A stretch of DNA of 64,000 nt from Pyropia yezoensis (taxonomy: Eukaryota; Rhodophyta; Bangiophyceae; Bangiales; Bangiaceae), in assembly GCA_009829735.1 (NCBI GenBank), contig CM020618.1, positions 22,429,346-22,493,345 of the forward strand. Reading direction: 5' to 3'. A program made the translations under genes and the position numbers. Shown piece by piece: positions 44,813 to 54,304 of the stretch; position 1 is the stretch's first letter; each line of letters begins with the position of its first letter. The notes under the pieces were generated by a model. That model made no database searches. It was given only the letters and a program-made list of their open reading frames with translations, and had not been told where the DNA came from.

Positions 44813-46904
44813 ATGGCGGGCATGGACCTGGCTGACGTCCTCACCCGCTCCCGCGCTATTGAAGCGCGACGGGGAGGGCGCCCCCCCCCAGGGTTGGCAA
44901 AAACGTATCAATTTTTTGTCACGGCTTTGATTAATGTATAGATTAATTAAACATATTTTCATTTTCCATTTTATATGCATTATTCATCAAATGACCGGAC
45001 ATAAACAAATCTTGACGACTTATGTCTGGCATTGTATGTCATCTATCGCTGCCGCAACAAACGCTTTTGTCTTCGGCGCGGCTCCTGGCCACGCTCACCG
45101 TCGCTTTCCGGGATGCACAAGGCGGTTTTGCACAAGCACTGTCCCCCTCGACGAGGTGACTTCCGCGCGTCTGAGCTGAGCTCGCTGACTGACCCGGGTT
45201 CCCCTTTTCAACTCCTGGCGGCGTCCGCCACGCTCCCGACCAGCCGTCAGCCATAGCTGGAGCGGCGCCCATGAAAGGGGCAGCAGGCCGAGTGTTCGCG
45301 TCCACCGGCGCCCGCCCCGTGGGAGGCGCTGCCTCGAGCCGTGGCACTGGACGAAAGGCGAGCGACATCCAGTCGGAGTTAGGGTAGTGTTAGTAGTAAT
45401 AATGTTAGAATTGGTCAGATGTGACATCACTTACGGACCCCCAATACATTTTATTGCTGCCAACCGTGGCCCGTAGGGCCGTGGAGGCGGCGGCAGTGGC
45501 AGCGGCGTCGGTGGCGTCGCGGCGGCCTACCCCGGCGCCCCCGCCGTCGCTACCACCGCTGCGCCGTACCGTTCTGCGGGTGCGACCGCCTCCCTCCCCG
45601 CCGAGGGCATCCCCTCCCTCCACCGCCCGCTTGCAGACCTCGCCCGTGCGTCTGTGCCGGCCGGGTCTAGGGGTGCGGGGGCGCCGGGTGGCGCCGCCGC
45701 CGCGCTGCTGGCCGAGTACGCGGCGGCGGGTGGGGGGGGAGGGGGGCGCCTGGCGGGGAGGCGGGGGGGGGGTGGGCGGGGGGGCAGACGGCATGAGCCT
45801 CGCCGCGTTGGCTCTTAAGGACCAACTACGACCGCCGCCGGCTGGCCGCGACTTGCAACGTGGCGGCGGCGGCGGCGGTGGCGGTGGTGGCGGCGGCGGC
45901 GGCGGGGGCGGCGGTTGGGCGCCCCCCCCCCCCTTTCTGGCTGGGGAGGCGCTGGAGCGCCTCGTCGGCCACGCCCACGAGATGACCGTCCTCGCGGCGG
46001 TGGAGGAGGCGATGGGCGGCGCGGCGGGCGCGTCGATGAACGCCGTCCTTGCAGGCCTCGTCGCCGAGTGGGCCACCACCCGCTCCGGGGTGCTGTCGCT
46101 GGCCGCGACGGGCGCCGCGGGCGGGGGGGTGGTGGCCCTCCGGGGGGCGTCGGCGGGGGGGCTGACTGCCGCCTCCCCCGCCCGTGCTGGCTCGGTGGGG
46201 GCGGGGGGCGGGGGGTCCCCCGCGGGGGCGCCAAGCCCGTTCCGCACCCCTCGACGCCGGACCGACGGCGGGGGTGGCGGTGGTGGTGGTGGGGCGACCG
46301 GGGGGGGTGCTGCGAGCGGGTGGGGGGCCCCTCTGGCGGCGGTTGGCGCGGGGCGGGGCGCCGCGGCCGACGGCGGGCGGGAGGGTGGGGTGGAGCTGGC
46401 CGCCGAGGCGGCCATCCGCCGCACGCTCCGTGGCGGCCGCACGGCGGTGGCGACGGACCTTGCCGCCGCGGCCGCGGACGCGGGCATGCGTACTGTCTTT
46501 GCGGCCCTCGCGGCGGTGACGGGGGAGGAGCCCTCCGCCGCCGCCGCCGCCGCTGCCGCCACCACCGGGGGGGGCCGCCGCCCTACCGCCGCGTCAGCCG
46601 CCGCGGCGGCGGCCGCGGCGGCCGCAGCGGCGGCGGCGGCGGGGCCCGCGGCTGTCCGCGACGCGCGCATCGTGGCGGGCGGCCGCGCCTTCCTCGCCGC
46701 CCAGTTCCTCGACGCCAAGCTGCGGCGGGATATCGGCGCGGCGCCCGCGGCGGCGCGGCGCGGCGCCCGCGGCGGCGCGGCGCGGCGCCCGCGGCGGCGC
46801 GGCGCGGCGGCGCACCGGGTGTCCGCGCGGACGTGTGTGCGTACGTGCGGCTGGTGGTGGGCACCGCGTCGCCCGCGGTGATGTCAGCAGCAGCGGCGGA
46901 TGGG

Positions 46905-46941
<37 letters not shown>

Positions 46942-47639
46942 TGGCTGCCCCGCCCCACCGGCCGCTGCCGCCGGCGCTGACGGCGGGTCCGCTGGTGGAC
47001 GGCGCCCTCCCCCTGTGGGCGGTCGTCTTTTACGCTCTCCGCGCGGGCGCGACGGCCGTCGCGGCTGGCGCGGTCGCCGACGCGGTCGGCGGCGCGGGCC
47101 TCAGCGCGGCGGGCCCCGCGGCGGGCCGCTTTGTCGCCGCCCTTTGTGCGGCGGGCGGCCCCGGCGGCGGGGAGCTGGCGGCGCTCCTGGATGACTACGC
47201 GGCGGTGGTGGCACCGTCGGGGGACCCGTACATGCGCGCCGCCTGGGCGGTCGCGGCGCGGGTGGACGTGGTGGGCGGCGGCGGCGGCGGCGGCGCGCTG
47301 CCGGCGCTTGCCCTCCCCGATGAGGACTATGCGCTGCTCTTTTGTTCCGTCGAGGACTACCTGTGGATGTGCCTGGCGTGCGTGCGGGTGGGCGGGGTGG
47401 ACGCGGCGGTGGGCGCGGCGGCGGCGCCCGCGGCGCTTCGCCTCGACGCGGTGGCGGCCGAGATGGCCGCCGCCGGCGCGGCGCACTTTGACCCGCGCGG
47501 CGACGCGCCCGCCGCCTACGCGGCGGTGCTGGTGCTCGACGGCTCCCTCCCGCCGGCGGTGGACCACCTGGCGGGCAGCGGCCGCACCCGCGACGCGGTG
47601 CACCTGGGGGTGGCGGGCGCCTACCACGGGCTCATCGAC

Positions 47640-47670
<31 letters not shown>

Positions 47671-48756
47671 TGGCGGCGGGGGTTGGCCGCCGCGGGCGCC
47701 GCCGCGCGGCCGCTGACGACCAGCGGCGGCTACGCGGGCCTCATGACGTCCTACGCGGCGGGGCTGCCGTCGCCCGCGTCGGCCGCCCTCTACCTGTGCA
47801 CCATCCCAGACGCGGCGACGCGGACGGCCCGCCTGGCGGCGCTGCTGGCCTCCTCCCCCGCCGCCGCGGCGGCGCTGCTGGCCACCCCGGCGGCGGGCCG
47901 CGGCCGCGGCCGCGGCGGCGGTGGGGCGGGGGCCCCCCCCTTGACCGCCTCGTGCGCGCTGGCGGCGGTGGAGCCGCGCGGCGCCGCCGGCGTCGACGCG
48001 GTCGTTGCCGCGGCGGTGGCGGCCGCTGCCGCCCGTGGCGACGCGGCGGCGGCCGTGTCGCTGGCCGAGGCGGGCCCAACGCCCGCCGACGCCGGGGCGC
48101 ACCACCTGGCGCGGCTGGCGGGGGTGACCCTCCGGCGGGGCGCCCCCGGCCGCGCCGCCGCCACCGCCGCCGCCGCCGCCTACACCCGCCGGTGGCCGCC
48201 GTCTGCGCCGCCCCCGCGGGCGGCGGCGTCGTCCGTGGCGGTGGCCGCCCGGGCGTCCCGGTCGGTCGCGGCGCTGCTGTGCTGGGCCCGGGCGGTGGAC
48301 GCGGCCGCGCCGGTGGGGGCGGGCGGCGGCGGGGATGTTGCCGCCGCGCTCGACGCGGTATGGGCGGCGGGGGTGCTGCCGTTGGCGGTGGCCCCCGCGG
48401 GCGGCGGCGGGGGGGGGGGGGGGGGCGCCGACGGGGCCGCCGGTGGGGGGGGGGGCGCCGGTGGCCGTGGAGGGAGCGCCGGCGGCGGCGGAGGGGGCGC
48501 CGGCGCCGACGCGGTGGCGGCCGGCGCCGAGCGGGTGCGCGTCGGCTGGTGGGCGCCCGAGCTGGCCTCCCGCCTCGGGGAGGTGCTCGTCGCGTGCGCG
48601 GGGTGGCTGGGCGAGTGGGGCGCCTCGGCGGGGGGGGGGCGCCGCCGCACCGCCCGCGACGCGGGGGCGACGCTGGGGCAGTTTGCGGCGCTGGCGGGGG
48701 TGGAGGGGGGGGGGGTGGCGGGCGCCTTCCTGTCCCTCGAGGTGCTCCTTGGGTGA
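44813..48756 (+). CDS. NUP93: Nucleoporin NUP93/Nic96, inner-ring scaffold of the nuclear pore
   Basis: The N-terminus at 44813 (MAGMDLADVLTRSRAIEARR) matches the short helical start of Nup93. After the MITE at 44889-45468, the frame resumes with an Ala/Gly linker to about 45729. A possible 58 bp intron (45730-45787, GT-AG, phase kept) precedes SLAALALKDQL. Family landmarks follow: EALERLVGHAHEMTVLAAVEE and LAGLVAEWATTRS (human LKNEKDNALLSAIEES, MLVEWEQV), VRADVCAYVRLV, PLWAVVFYALRAG, DPYMRAAWAVAARVDV, SVEDYLWMCLACVRV, AHFDPRGDAPAAYAAVLVL, DAVHLGVAGAYHGLI, GYAGLMTSYAA, and an end like the Nup93 C-terminus (FAALAGVEGGGVAGAFLSLEV). The frame changes twice more: within a 22 bp tandem repeat at 46741-46810, and near a G run at about 47680. 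Poly-Gly/Ala insertions are long. Identity is secure; exact exons are not. Confidence 0.9.
44889..45468. mobile_element. hAT-type MITE, copy 2, inside the 5' part of NUP93
   Basis: 580 bp from CAGGGTTGGCAAAAAC to TGCTGCCAACCGTG; the inverted ends read CAGGGTTGGCA and CACGGTTGGCA. It is homologous to the MITE at 15479-15967 over most of its length, with a longer 3' half. It lies between the NUP93 start codons and the rest of that coding region. The expected 8 bp duplication is not apparent (C run on the left, GCCCGTAG on the right). Within its left end is GTATCA, a possible splice donor at 44905. Confidence 0.8.
46741..46806 (+). repeat. 22 bp tandem repeat, three units, in NUP93
   Basis: The word GCGCCCGCGGCGGCGCGGCG recurs at 46741, 46763 and 46785, a period of 22 bp, which is not a multiple of three. 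The reading frame supported by family matches differs on the two sides by the amount that two surplus units, or one missing unit, would produce. Confidence 0.7.
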
Positions 48757-49530
48757 CAGGGACGCGGGGCTGTCGGGGCGGGTTGGTCGGGGGGAAGGGG
48801 TTGGCGTGCAGTCGGCGACTCTTTTCGTTTGCCGCGTGTCCCGCTAAGACAGACGGGACGGAGCGTGTGGGGGTGGGGGGTGGGCCGCCCAACGCTGGCC
48901 TGGTGGCTGGCCTTGTGGCATTCTGCCGGGTGTGGACGGCGCGAGGGGGGGGGGGTGATGGTGGGTGGCGGGTGGGCGGCGCACGGGTGGCGGCGGGCTT
49001 GTGTGGCCCCCGCCGCCGCCGCCGTTGCGCTCGGCACGCATCATACATACATAGAGGGCGCGGCGGTCTCCCCCCCCGCGTTGGCCACACAAAAAAAAAT
49101 AATCCCCTTCGACAGCTATCGCGTTCGTGAGCGCCCCCTGCAGCCGCCTGGCAGCCGTGCGGCCCTCTCTCGACTCCCATGCTCTCTTGGCATCCTGTTG
49201 TGGGTGCGTGACGGGCCTCTCGAAGATCCGTGCGCGCTCACCGCCGCAGCCTGTGGCGACGGCCTATTTCTCCTGTATCCCTTCCCCGTCACGTCGTCCG
49301 TAAGTTGCGGTCCTGTACATACAGCTCTGTGTGATTTATACGGGAGAGCACAGGAGGGTGCATTGCCCGCGACGGCGCGCGGCAACCCGGCCGGCCAATC
49401 TACTTTCAAGCCACACCCCCCTCCTTCCTCACGCACGACTCCTATCCTACTGCACACGCGACATACGATCGCGGGTGGCAGGCTGCCGCCCGCCTACCCC
49501 CCCCCACCCCCCCCCCCCCCAAAGCCAACC
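48757..49530. other. Convergent intergenic region
   Basis: Lies between the NUP93 stop and the stop of the minus-strand secreted protein. It holds both 3' untranslated regions, an A run at 49090-49098 and C runs at about 49498-49520. No gene is supported. Confidence 0.5.
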
Positions 49531-51690
49531 TCAGTGCGAGCCCCCCGGCGCCAGCTTGCACGTCACCCGCGCCTGCTCCACCAGCAGCGTCGCGTACAAG
49601 GCGCCGCCGGTCGCCTGCACCGCCACCGGCGCCGGGCGCCCACCGTCGGCGGTGGCGGCCATGGCCAGCTCCCCGAGCGTGCACCGCAGGCCATTCCACA
49701 CCGCCACCACCGCGCCGCCCACCACCTCCACCGTCGCCCGGCCGAGGCCACACGTTGCCGGCGGGGGGGGGGGGACGCGATGGCCCGACGGCTTCTCCGG
49801 CGCCGGCTCCCCGTGCGCAGGCGCGCCGTGAGCGGGCTCCCCATGCGCAGGCGCACCGTGAGCGGGCTCCTTCTTGTGCGCCGGCTCCCCGTGCGCCGGC
49901 GTGCCGCGCGCGGGCTCCTTCTTCTGCGCCGGCTCCCCTTGGGCGGGCGCACCGTGCGCCGGCTCCTTGTGCGCCGGCTCCCCGTGGGCGGGCGCCCCAT
50001 GCGCCGGCTCCCCGTGCGCAGGCGCTCCGTGCGCCGGCTCCCCGTGGGCGGGCGTGCCGTGAGCGGGCCCCTTGTGCGCCGGCTCCCCGACGGAGGGCTC
50101 CTTCTTGTGCGCCGGCTCCTTATGCGCAGGCTCCCCGTGGGCGGGCGTGCCGTGCGCCGGCTCCTTGTGCACGGGCTCCCCGTGCGCAGGCGCACCGTGA
50201 GCGGGCTCCTTGTGCGCCGGCTCCCCGTGGGCGGGCGCGCCATGCGCCGGCTCCCCGTGCGCCGGCGCACCGTGCGCCGGCTCCTTGTGAGCAGGCTCCC
50301 CGTGAGCGGGCGCACCGTGCGCGGGATCCTTCTTGTGCGCCGGCTCCCCGTGGGCGGGCGCGCCATGCACCGGCGAGCCGTGGGCGGGCGCAACGTGTGC
50401 CGGCTGCGTGTGGGCGGGCGCGCCGTGGGCTGGCCCCTTGTGCGACGGCTCCGCGTAGGCGGGCGCCCCATCGTGGCCCGGCATGGCCGCGGGTAGCGGC
50501 ACAAACGGCGTCAGCAGCACCGGCGCGTGCGCCGGCGCCGGCGCCTCATGCGCGGGCGCCTCACCGTGGGCGGGCGTACCGTGGGCAGGCGCCCCGTGAG
50601 CGGGCGCTTCGTGCTCAGGAGTGCCGTGGGCGGGCGCCTCGTGCGACGGCGCGCCGTGGGCGGGTGCCTCGTGCGATGGCGGCCCGTGGGCGGGTGCCTC
50701 ACCGTGGGCAGGCGTGCCGTGCAAAGGCGCACCGTGGGCAGGCGCTTCGTGCTCAGGCGTGCCGTGGGCGGGCGCCTCGTGCGCCGGCGCCCCGTGCACG
50801 GGCGCCTCATGCGCCGGCGCCCCGTGGACGGGCGCCTCGTGCGCTGGCGCGCCGTGAGCGGGTGCCTGGTGCTCGGGCGTGCCGTGGGCGGGCGCCTCGT
50901 GCGCCGGCGCACCGTGCGCGGGCGCTTCACCGTGGGCGGGCGCCCCGTGAGCTGGCGCCTCATGCGCCGGAGCGCCGTGGGCGGGCGCTTCCTTGTGACC
51001 CGGGACCCCGTGAGCGGGCGCCCCGCCGGAGACTGGCGTCCACGGCGCCGGCTCCCCGTGCGGCGGCGCACCGTGCAACGGCTCCCCGTGGGCGGGCGCC
51101 GCGTGGTGACCCGGCACCCCGGTCGCCGGCCCCCCGTGTAACGGCGCCCCGTGCGGGGGCGCCGGCTCCCCGCCGTGGACGGGCGCCGGCTCCCCGCCGT
51201 AGACGGGCGCGGGCTCCCCACCATGGGCAGGCGCGGGCTCTCCGCCATGGGCAGGCACAGGCTCCTCGCCGTGGACCGGCGCCGGCTCGCCGCCGTGGAC
51301 GGGCGCCGGCTCGCGGCCGTGAACGGGCGCCGGCTCGCCGCCGTGGACCGGCGCCGGCTCTCCACCATGAACGGGGGCCGGCTCCCCACCATGAACGGGG
51401 GCCGGATCCCCGCCGTGGACGGGCGCGGGCTTCCCGCCGTGTACGGGCGCGGGCTCTCCGCCGTGGACGGGCGCCGGCTCCCCGCCGTGGGCAGGCGCGG
51501 GCTCCCCACCATGGACAGGCGCCGGCGGCGCGTGCTCGGGCGCCCCCCCATGGACGGGGGGCACCCCGCCGGCGGGCGCGCCCGGCGGCGAACAGGGCGC
51601 TGCCGGCACCGGCACGTGCTGCACCACCGCCGCAGAGGCGGAGGAGGCCAGCGCCAGCGCCGCCACGACGGCCACGGTGGTAGTCTTCAT
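49531..51690 (-). CDS. Secreted His-Gly-Pro repeat protein, 719 residues
   Basis: The ATG at 51690 starts a typical signal peptide (MKTTTVAVVAALALASSA, cleavage near SASA). About residues 40-180 are octapeptides of the type PAPVHGGE. The middle and later parts are pentapeptides of the type PAHG(A/E) with variants PAHKE, PVHGA and PSHEA, so a histidine comes every five to eight residues for more than 500 residues. The last ~85 residues form a compact non-repetitive domain with two cysteines (CGLGRATVEVVGGAVVAVWN, CTLGELAMAATADGG) and a third near the end. No membrane segment or lipid anchor is seen. It is probably an extracellular-matrix, wall or metal-binding protein; I know no named family. 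The sense-strand C tract at 51747-51734 lies 44 nt upstream of the ATG. Antisense frames are long only because of the repeats. Confidence 0.82.
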   Translation of the reverse strand: MKTTTVAVVAALALASSASAAVVQHVPVPAAPCSPPGAPAGGVPPVHGGAPEHAPPAPVHGGEPAPAHGGEPAPVHGGEPAPVHGGKPAPVHGGDPAPVHGGEPAPVHGGEPAPVHGGEPAPVHGREPAPVHGGEPAPVHGEEPVPAHGGEPAPAHGGEPAPVYGGEPAPVHGGEPAPPHGAPLHGGPATGVPGHHAAPAHGEPLHGAPPHGEPAPWTPVSGGAPAHGVPGHKEAPAHGAPAHEAPAHGAPAHGEAPAHGAPAHEAPAHGTPEHQAPAHGAPAHEAPVHGAPAHEAPVHGAPAHEAPAHGTPEHEAPAHGAPLHGTPAHGEAPAHGPPSHEAPAHGAPSHEAPAHGTPEHEAPAHGAPAHGTPAHGEAPAHEAPAPAHAPVLLTPFVPLPAAMPGHDGAPAYAEPSHKGPAHGAPAHTQPAHVAPAHGSPVHGAPAHGEPAHKKDPAHGAPAHGEPAHKEPAHGAPAHGEPAHGAPAHGEPAHKEPAHGAPAHGEPVHKEPAHGTPAHGEPAHKEPAHKKEPSVGEPAHKGPAHGTPAHGEPAHGAPAHGEPAHGAPAHGEPAHKEPAHGAPAQGEPAQKKEPARGTPAHGEPAHKKEPAHGAPAHGEPAHGAPAHGEPAPEKPSGHRVPPPPPATCGLGRATVEVVGGAVVAVWNGLRCTLGELAMAATADGGRPAPVAVQATGGALYATLLVEQARVTCKLAPGGSH

Positions 51691-51733
51691 CTTTGCGGCG
51701 TACCGGGCGCGAGGGGGTGCGCGCAAAGGAGCT

Positions 51734-51747
51734 GGGGGGGGGGGGGG
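51734..51747 (-). promoter_or_regulatory. 14-nt C tract in the leader of the secreted repeat protein
   Basis: Fourteen G on the plus strand, hence 14 C in the sense strand, starting 44 nt upstream of the ATG at 51690. Placement is close to that of the SNARE C tract. Confidence 0.3.
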
Positions 51748-53202
51748 TGAGGAAGGAAGAGAGCAGACGCTGGTGGGCGGGGGCGGCAACCTCGACGGCC
51801 GATGCCGGCTGGGGCAAACGGCGTCGGCTGGGGGGCAGAAGGATGAGGGAAGGAGGCGGGCAGCTACGGAGAGCACACTTGGGGGAGAGAGTGGGCGGGG
51901 AAGCTGGCTTTGTCGCTGCGGGATAGGCTGGTAGCGGCCGGTGCTGGGGACTTTTGTACCCTACGGCGCGGCCGGCGGGTCGGCCGGCGGGTGCTGCCGA
52001 CGCTGCCGCCGCCGCCGCCGCCGCCTTGCGGCCGCTGCCGCCCCCAGACTGCGGCGTGGCCGGCCAGGCGCTCAGCGGCCAACGCGCACCCGGCGCGCGA
52101 GCGCGTGGCGGCAGAGGGGGAGGCGGCTGGCCACGGCGACGCGCCGCCCCCTTCCCCCCCCCCCCCCCGCCCCCCCTGTCGTCCCCTGCTCTCTCACTGC
52201 GGCGCCGCCGACGACGGGGCGTTTTGCGTAGCGGCGGCGGCCACCGCCGGCGTGACGGCGGGCCTGACCGTCGGCCCAGCATGGGAGGACGCTGAACGGC
52301 ACGGCCGGCCGCCGCGGGAGCGTGACAGAGCGGGTGAGGGGGGAGAGCGGGGTGGCGGGGCGGCGGGGGGACGGACGGAGGGAACGGCAGCCGCCTAGGG
52401 ACACGCGCGGCCAACGACGCAACCACGATCGGGGCTCTTCCCTGAAGGGGGGGGGGGGCGGGATTGCCTACGCTCCTCGCCCTGGAGGCCGCCACCCCCG
52501 ACGGGCGGGCGCTGGTTGTGTGGCGGGTGTGGCGGCGCACGCGCGGGCCCCTGTTGGACCTCCCACGCCCCCCCCTCGCCCTTCCCCTTTGCACAGCACC
52601 GCCTGGGGGCGACCAGTCCGGGGAGGGAGGCCCGATGCCACCCTGCCCCCCCCCCCCCTCCCCCCACAGACGGCGGCAGCCAGCCCCACACCCGTCGCCT
52701 CCCCCGCCGGCGTGGCCACAAGCATCCCAATGCTGTGGGCGGCAGCGTGCCAACGCTGTGGGGCGGCGGCCAGCGCTACGGCGGGGGGAGTTACGCGCGC
52801 CGCCTACATTTCTATCTACGGCGAGCGCCCGCACCGACCGCAGCCCACCTCCCTTAGCCAGCCGCCAGCCCCGTCCCAGCCCCCCCCGAAAGAGGCCCGC
52901 CTGGCGGCATCCTCCGGCAGGTGACCATCCCGTCCTCCCCATGTCCCCGCGAGCGCCGGCCTGCCCTGCCACCACGCCTGCTGGCTCGCCTGCCGCCGCC
53001 CCAAGCTGTGGAAGACAGCACGCCCGCTACGACAGCGCCGCGCGGCCGCCGCCGACGTGGGCGTGACGTTGACGTTGGCGGCGGGACACAGCCGCCCCCG
53101 TCAGTGGTGGGCAACCGGGGCAGGTCCCCTCCCCGAAAGGAACGCCCATCGTCGGCAGGATATGCTGTTTCACGGTGCAGCCTCGAGGGGTTTGCGGCGT
53201 AC
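51748..53202. other. GC-rich region without a supported gene
   Basis: Open frames cross this stretch on both strands because stop codons are rare at this composition. Pieces such as LLALEAATPDGRALVVWRVW (plus, near 52468-52525) look protein-like, but neighbouring sequence in that frame does not, and no splice sites connect them. Possible promoter of the secreted protein at the left end. Confidence 0.35.
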
Positions 53203-53405
53203 AGTCTGTATCCAGTTGTATGACCCCCTTGCGCACATTGTAGCCCACCCCCACGCTTGCCCCTTTTTAACACTTCCACCAATGAGGTGCCTTCTTGGAA
53301 CGAGTCGGGCTCTCAGAGAGCGTCCTGCTCCCTCATGCGAGGGAAATCTCCCAGTTATATGACCCCCTGTCGTATAACTGGGGCGCATATAACCGGATAC
53401 AGACT
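53203..53405. mobile_element. 203 bp MITE-like inverted-repeat element
   Basis: The left end reads AGTCTGTATCCAGTTGTATG and the right end on the other strand AGTCTGTATCCGGTTATATG. A second inner palindrome (CAGTTATA...TATAACTG) lies near the right end. No coding potential. Flanking bases do not give a clear target duplication. Confidence 0.6.
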
Positions 53406-54202
53406 ACCGCAGTTGGTTGTCATCGCCACAGTCCCTCCCGTCCGCCCCCCCCCCCCACCCCACCACCGCGTCGCGTCGGGCGGCAGACCCAGGCCATGGC
53501 CAGCCCACGACACCACACGGATGTATTCCTGCACAGAAACACCGGTACCCCCGTGGGTGGAGACGGGGAGCACACGGGGCGGCACCGACGACGGCGGCCG
53601 TCGTCCACCGGTTGGGTGTGTGGGAACACCAGGGCGGGGACGTGCGTGGCAGGCGGCACTTGAGGTGGAGGGGGGGGGGAGGAGGAAGGGAGGGCGTCGT
53701 CGACTGCTGCGGCGCATCGTCAGAAGGTTATGTTTTTGCATCGCGGCCTCATCGCGGCACATCGCGCCCTCTCGATGTACGTCGCGGCCTCTCGATGAGG
53801 CCGCGTTTCGGGGTATCGCGTTTTCATCGCGGCCCCTCCGCGATGACCCTCTGCGACCGGCTCGACCCGCGCGAACGCGTGTCTGGAGTGTCACACAGCA
53901 AGCAGATTTTCGTGCGTCGAGTCCAGCGATGTCCGTTCGGATCACTTATTGGTGCAATTTGACTGTCGGCCTCTGGCACGAAACGAAAAAGCGCGCACAC
54001 TCCTTGGTGTCGCTTTTTCGACAAATGGAGCGCGGGAGGGGCGTGTTTTGCGAGCGCACTTCGCGCGCAACCTTGAGCGCCCCCCCACGTGCGCGCACCA
54101 CTGGAGCGGTGCGCGGGGTCGCGTCGGCGACACTATCCAGCACCAGAAAGTAGCCCCCTACGCCCGTTGCCCTCGCAGTGAGGGTGAGTGGGGGTAATGG
54201 CA
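53406..54202. other. No gene; short CATCGCGGCC-type repeats
   Basis: At about 53739-53850, variants of ATCGCGGCCTC recur on both strands in close succession and can fold into hairpins. The remaining sequence shows no gene. Confidence 0.4.
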
Positions 54203-54304
54203 GGGTCGGATTTTTATCAGTAAGGGTCGGGACCTACTAAGAAGGGTCGGATTTTCACTAGCTAAGCTAATCAACGATTAGGGGGTCTCTGTCAGCATCC
54301 GACC
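54203..54304. repeat. 102 bp element with GGGTCGGAT inverted ends
   Basis: Starts GGGTCGGATTTTTATCAG and ends CAGCATCCGACC, with a further direct GGGTCGGATTTT copy at 54244-54255. The AT-rich core and inverted ends suggest a tiny MITE; this is tentative. Confidence 0.35.

Noticed and set aside
45915-49130. A single 1071-codon frame as the whole NUP93
   Set aside because: Only its middle part matches the family; before ~46.8 kb and after ~47.68 kb the matches lie in other frames.
47741-49180. 479-codon minus-strand frame opposite NUP93
   Set aside because: Pro/Arg homopolymers only, complementary to Gly/Ala codons of the supported NUP93 strand.
49800-51520. Regular short repeats considered as a CRISPR array
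   Set aside because: The repeats are in-frame coding pentapeptides/octapeptides without unique spacers, in a eukaryotic context.
49755-51683. 642-codon plus-strand frame across the secreted protein
   Set aside because: It is the antisense shadow of the repeats; it has no signal peptide or sensible start and consists of Arg/Ala/Pro repeats forced by the opposite strand.
50960-52975. 671-codon minus-strand frame
   Set aside because: An out-of-frame shadow of the repeat protein extended through stop-poor GC-rich DNA.
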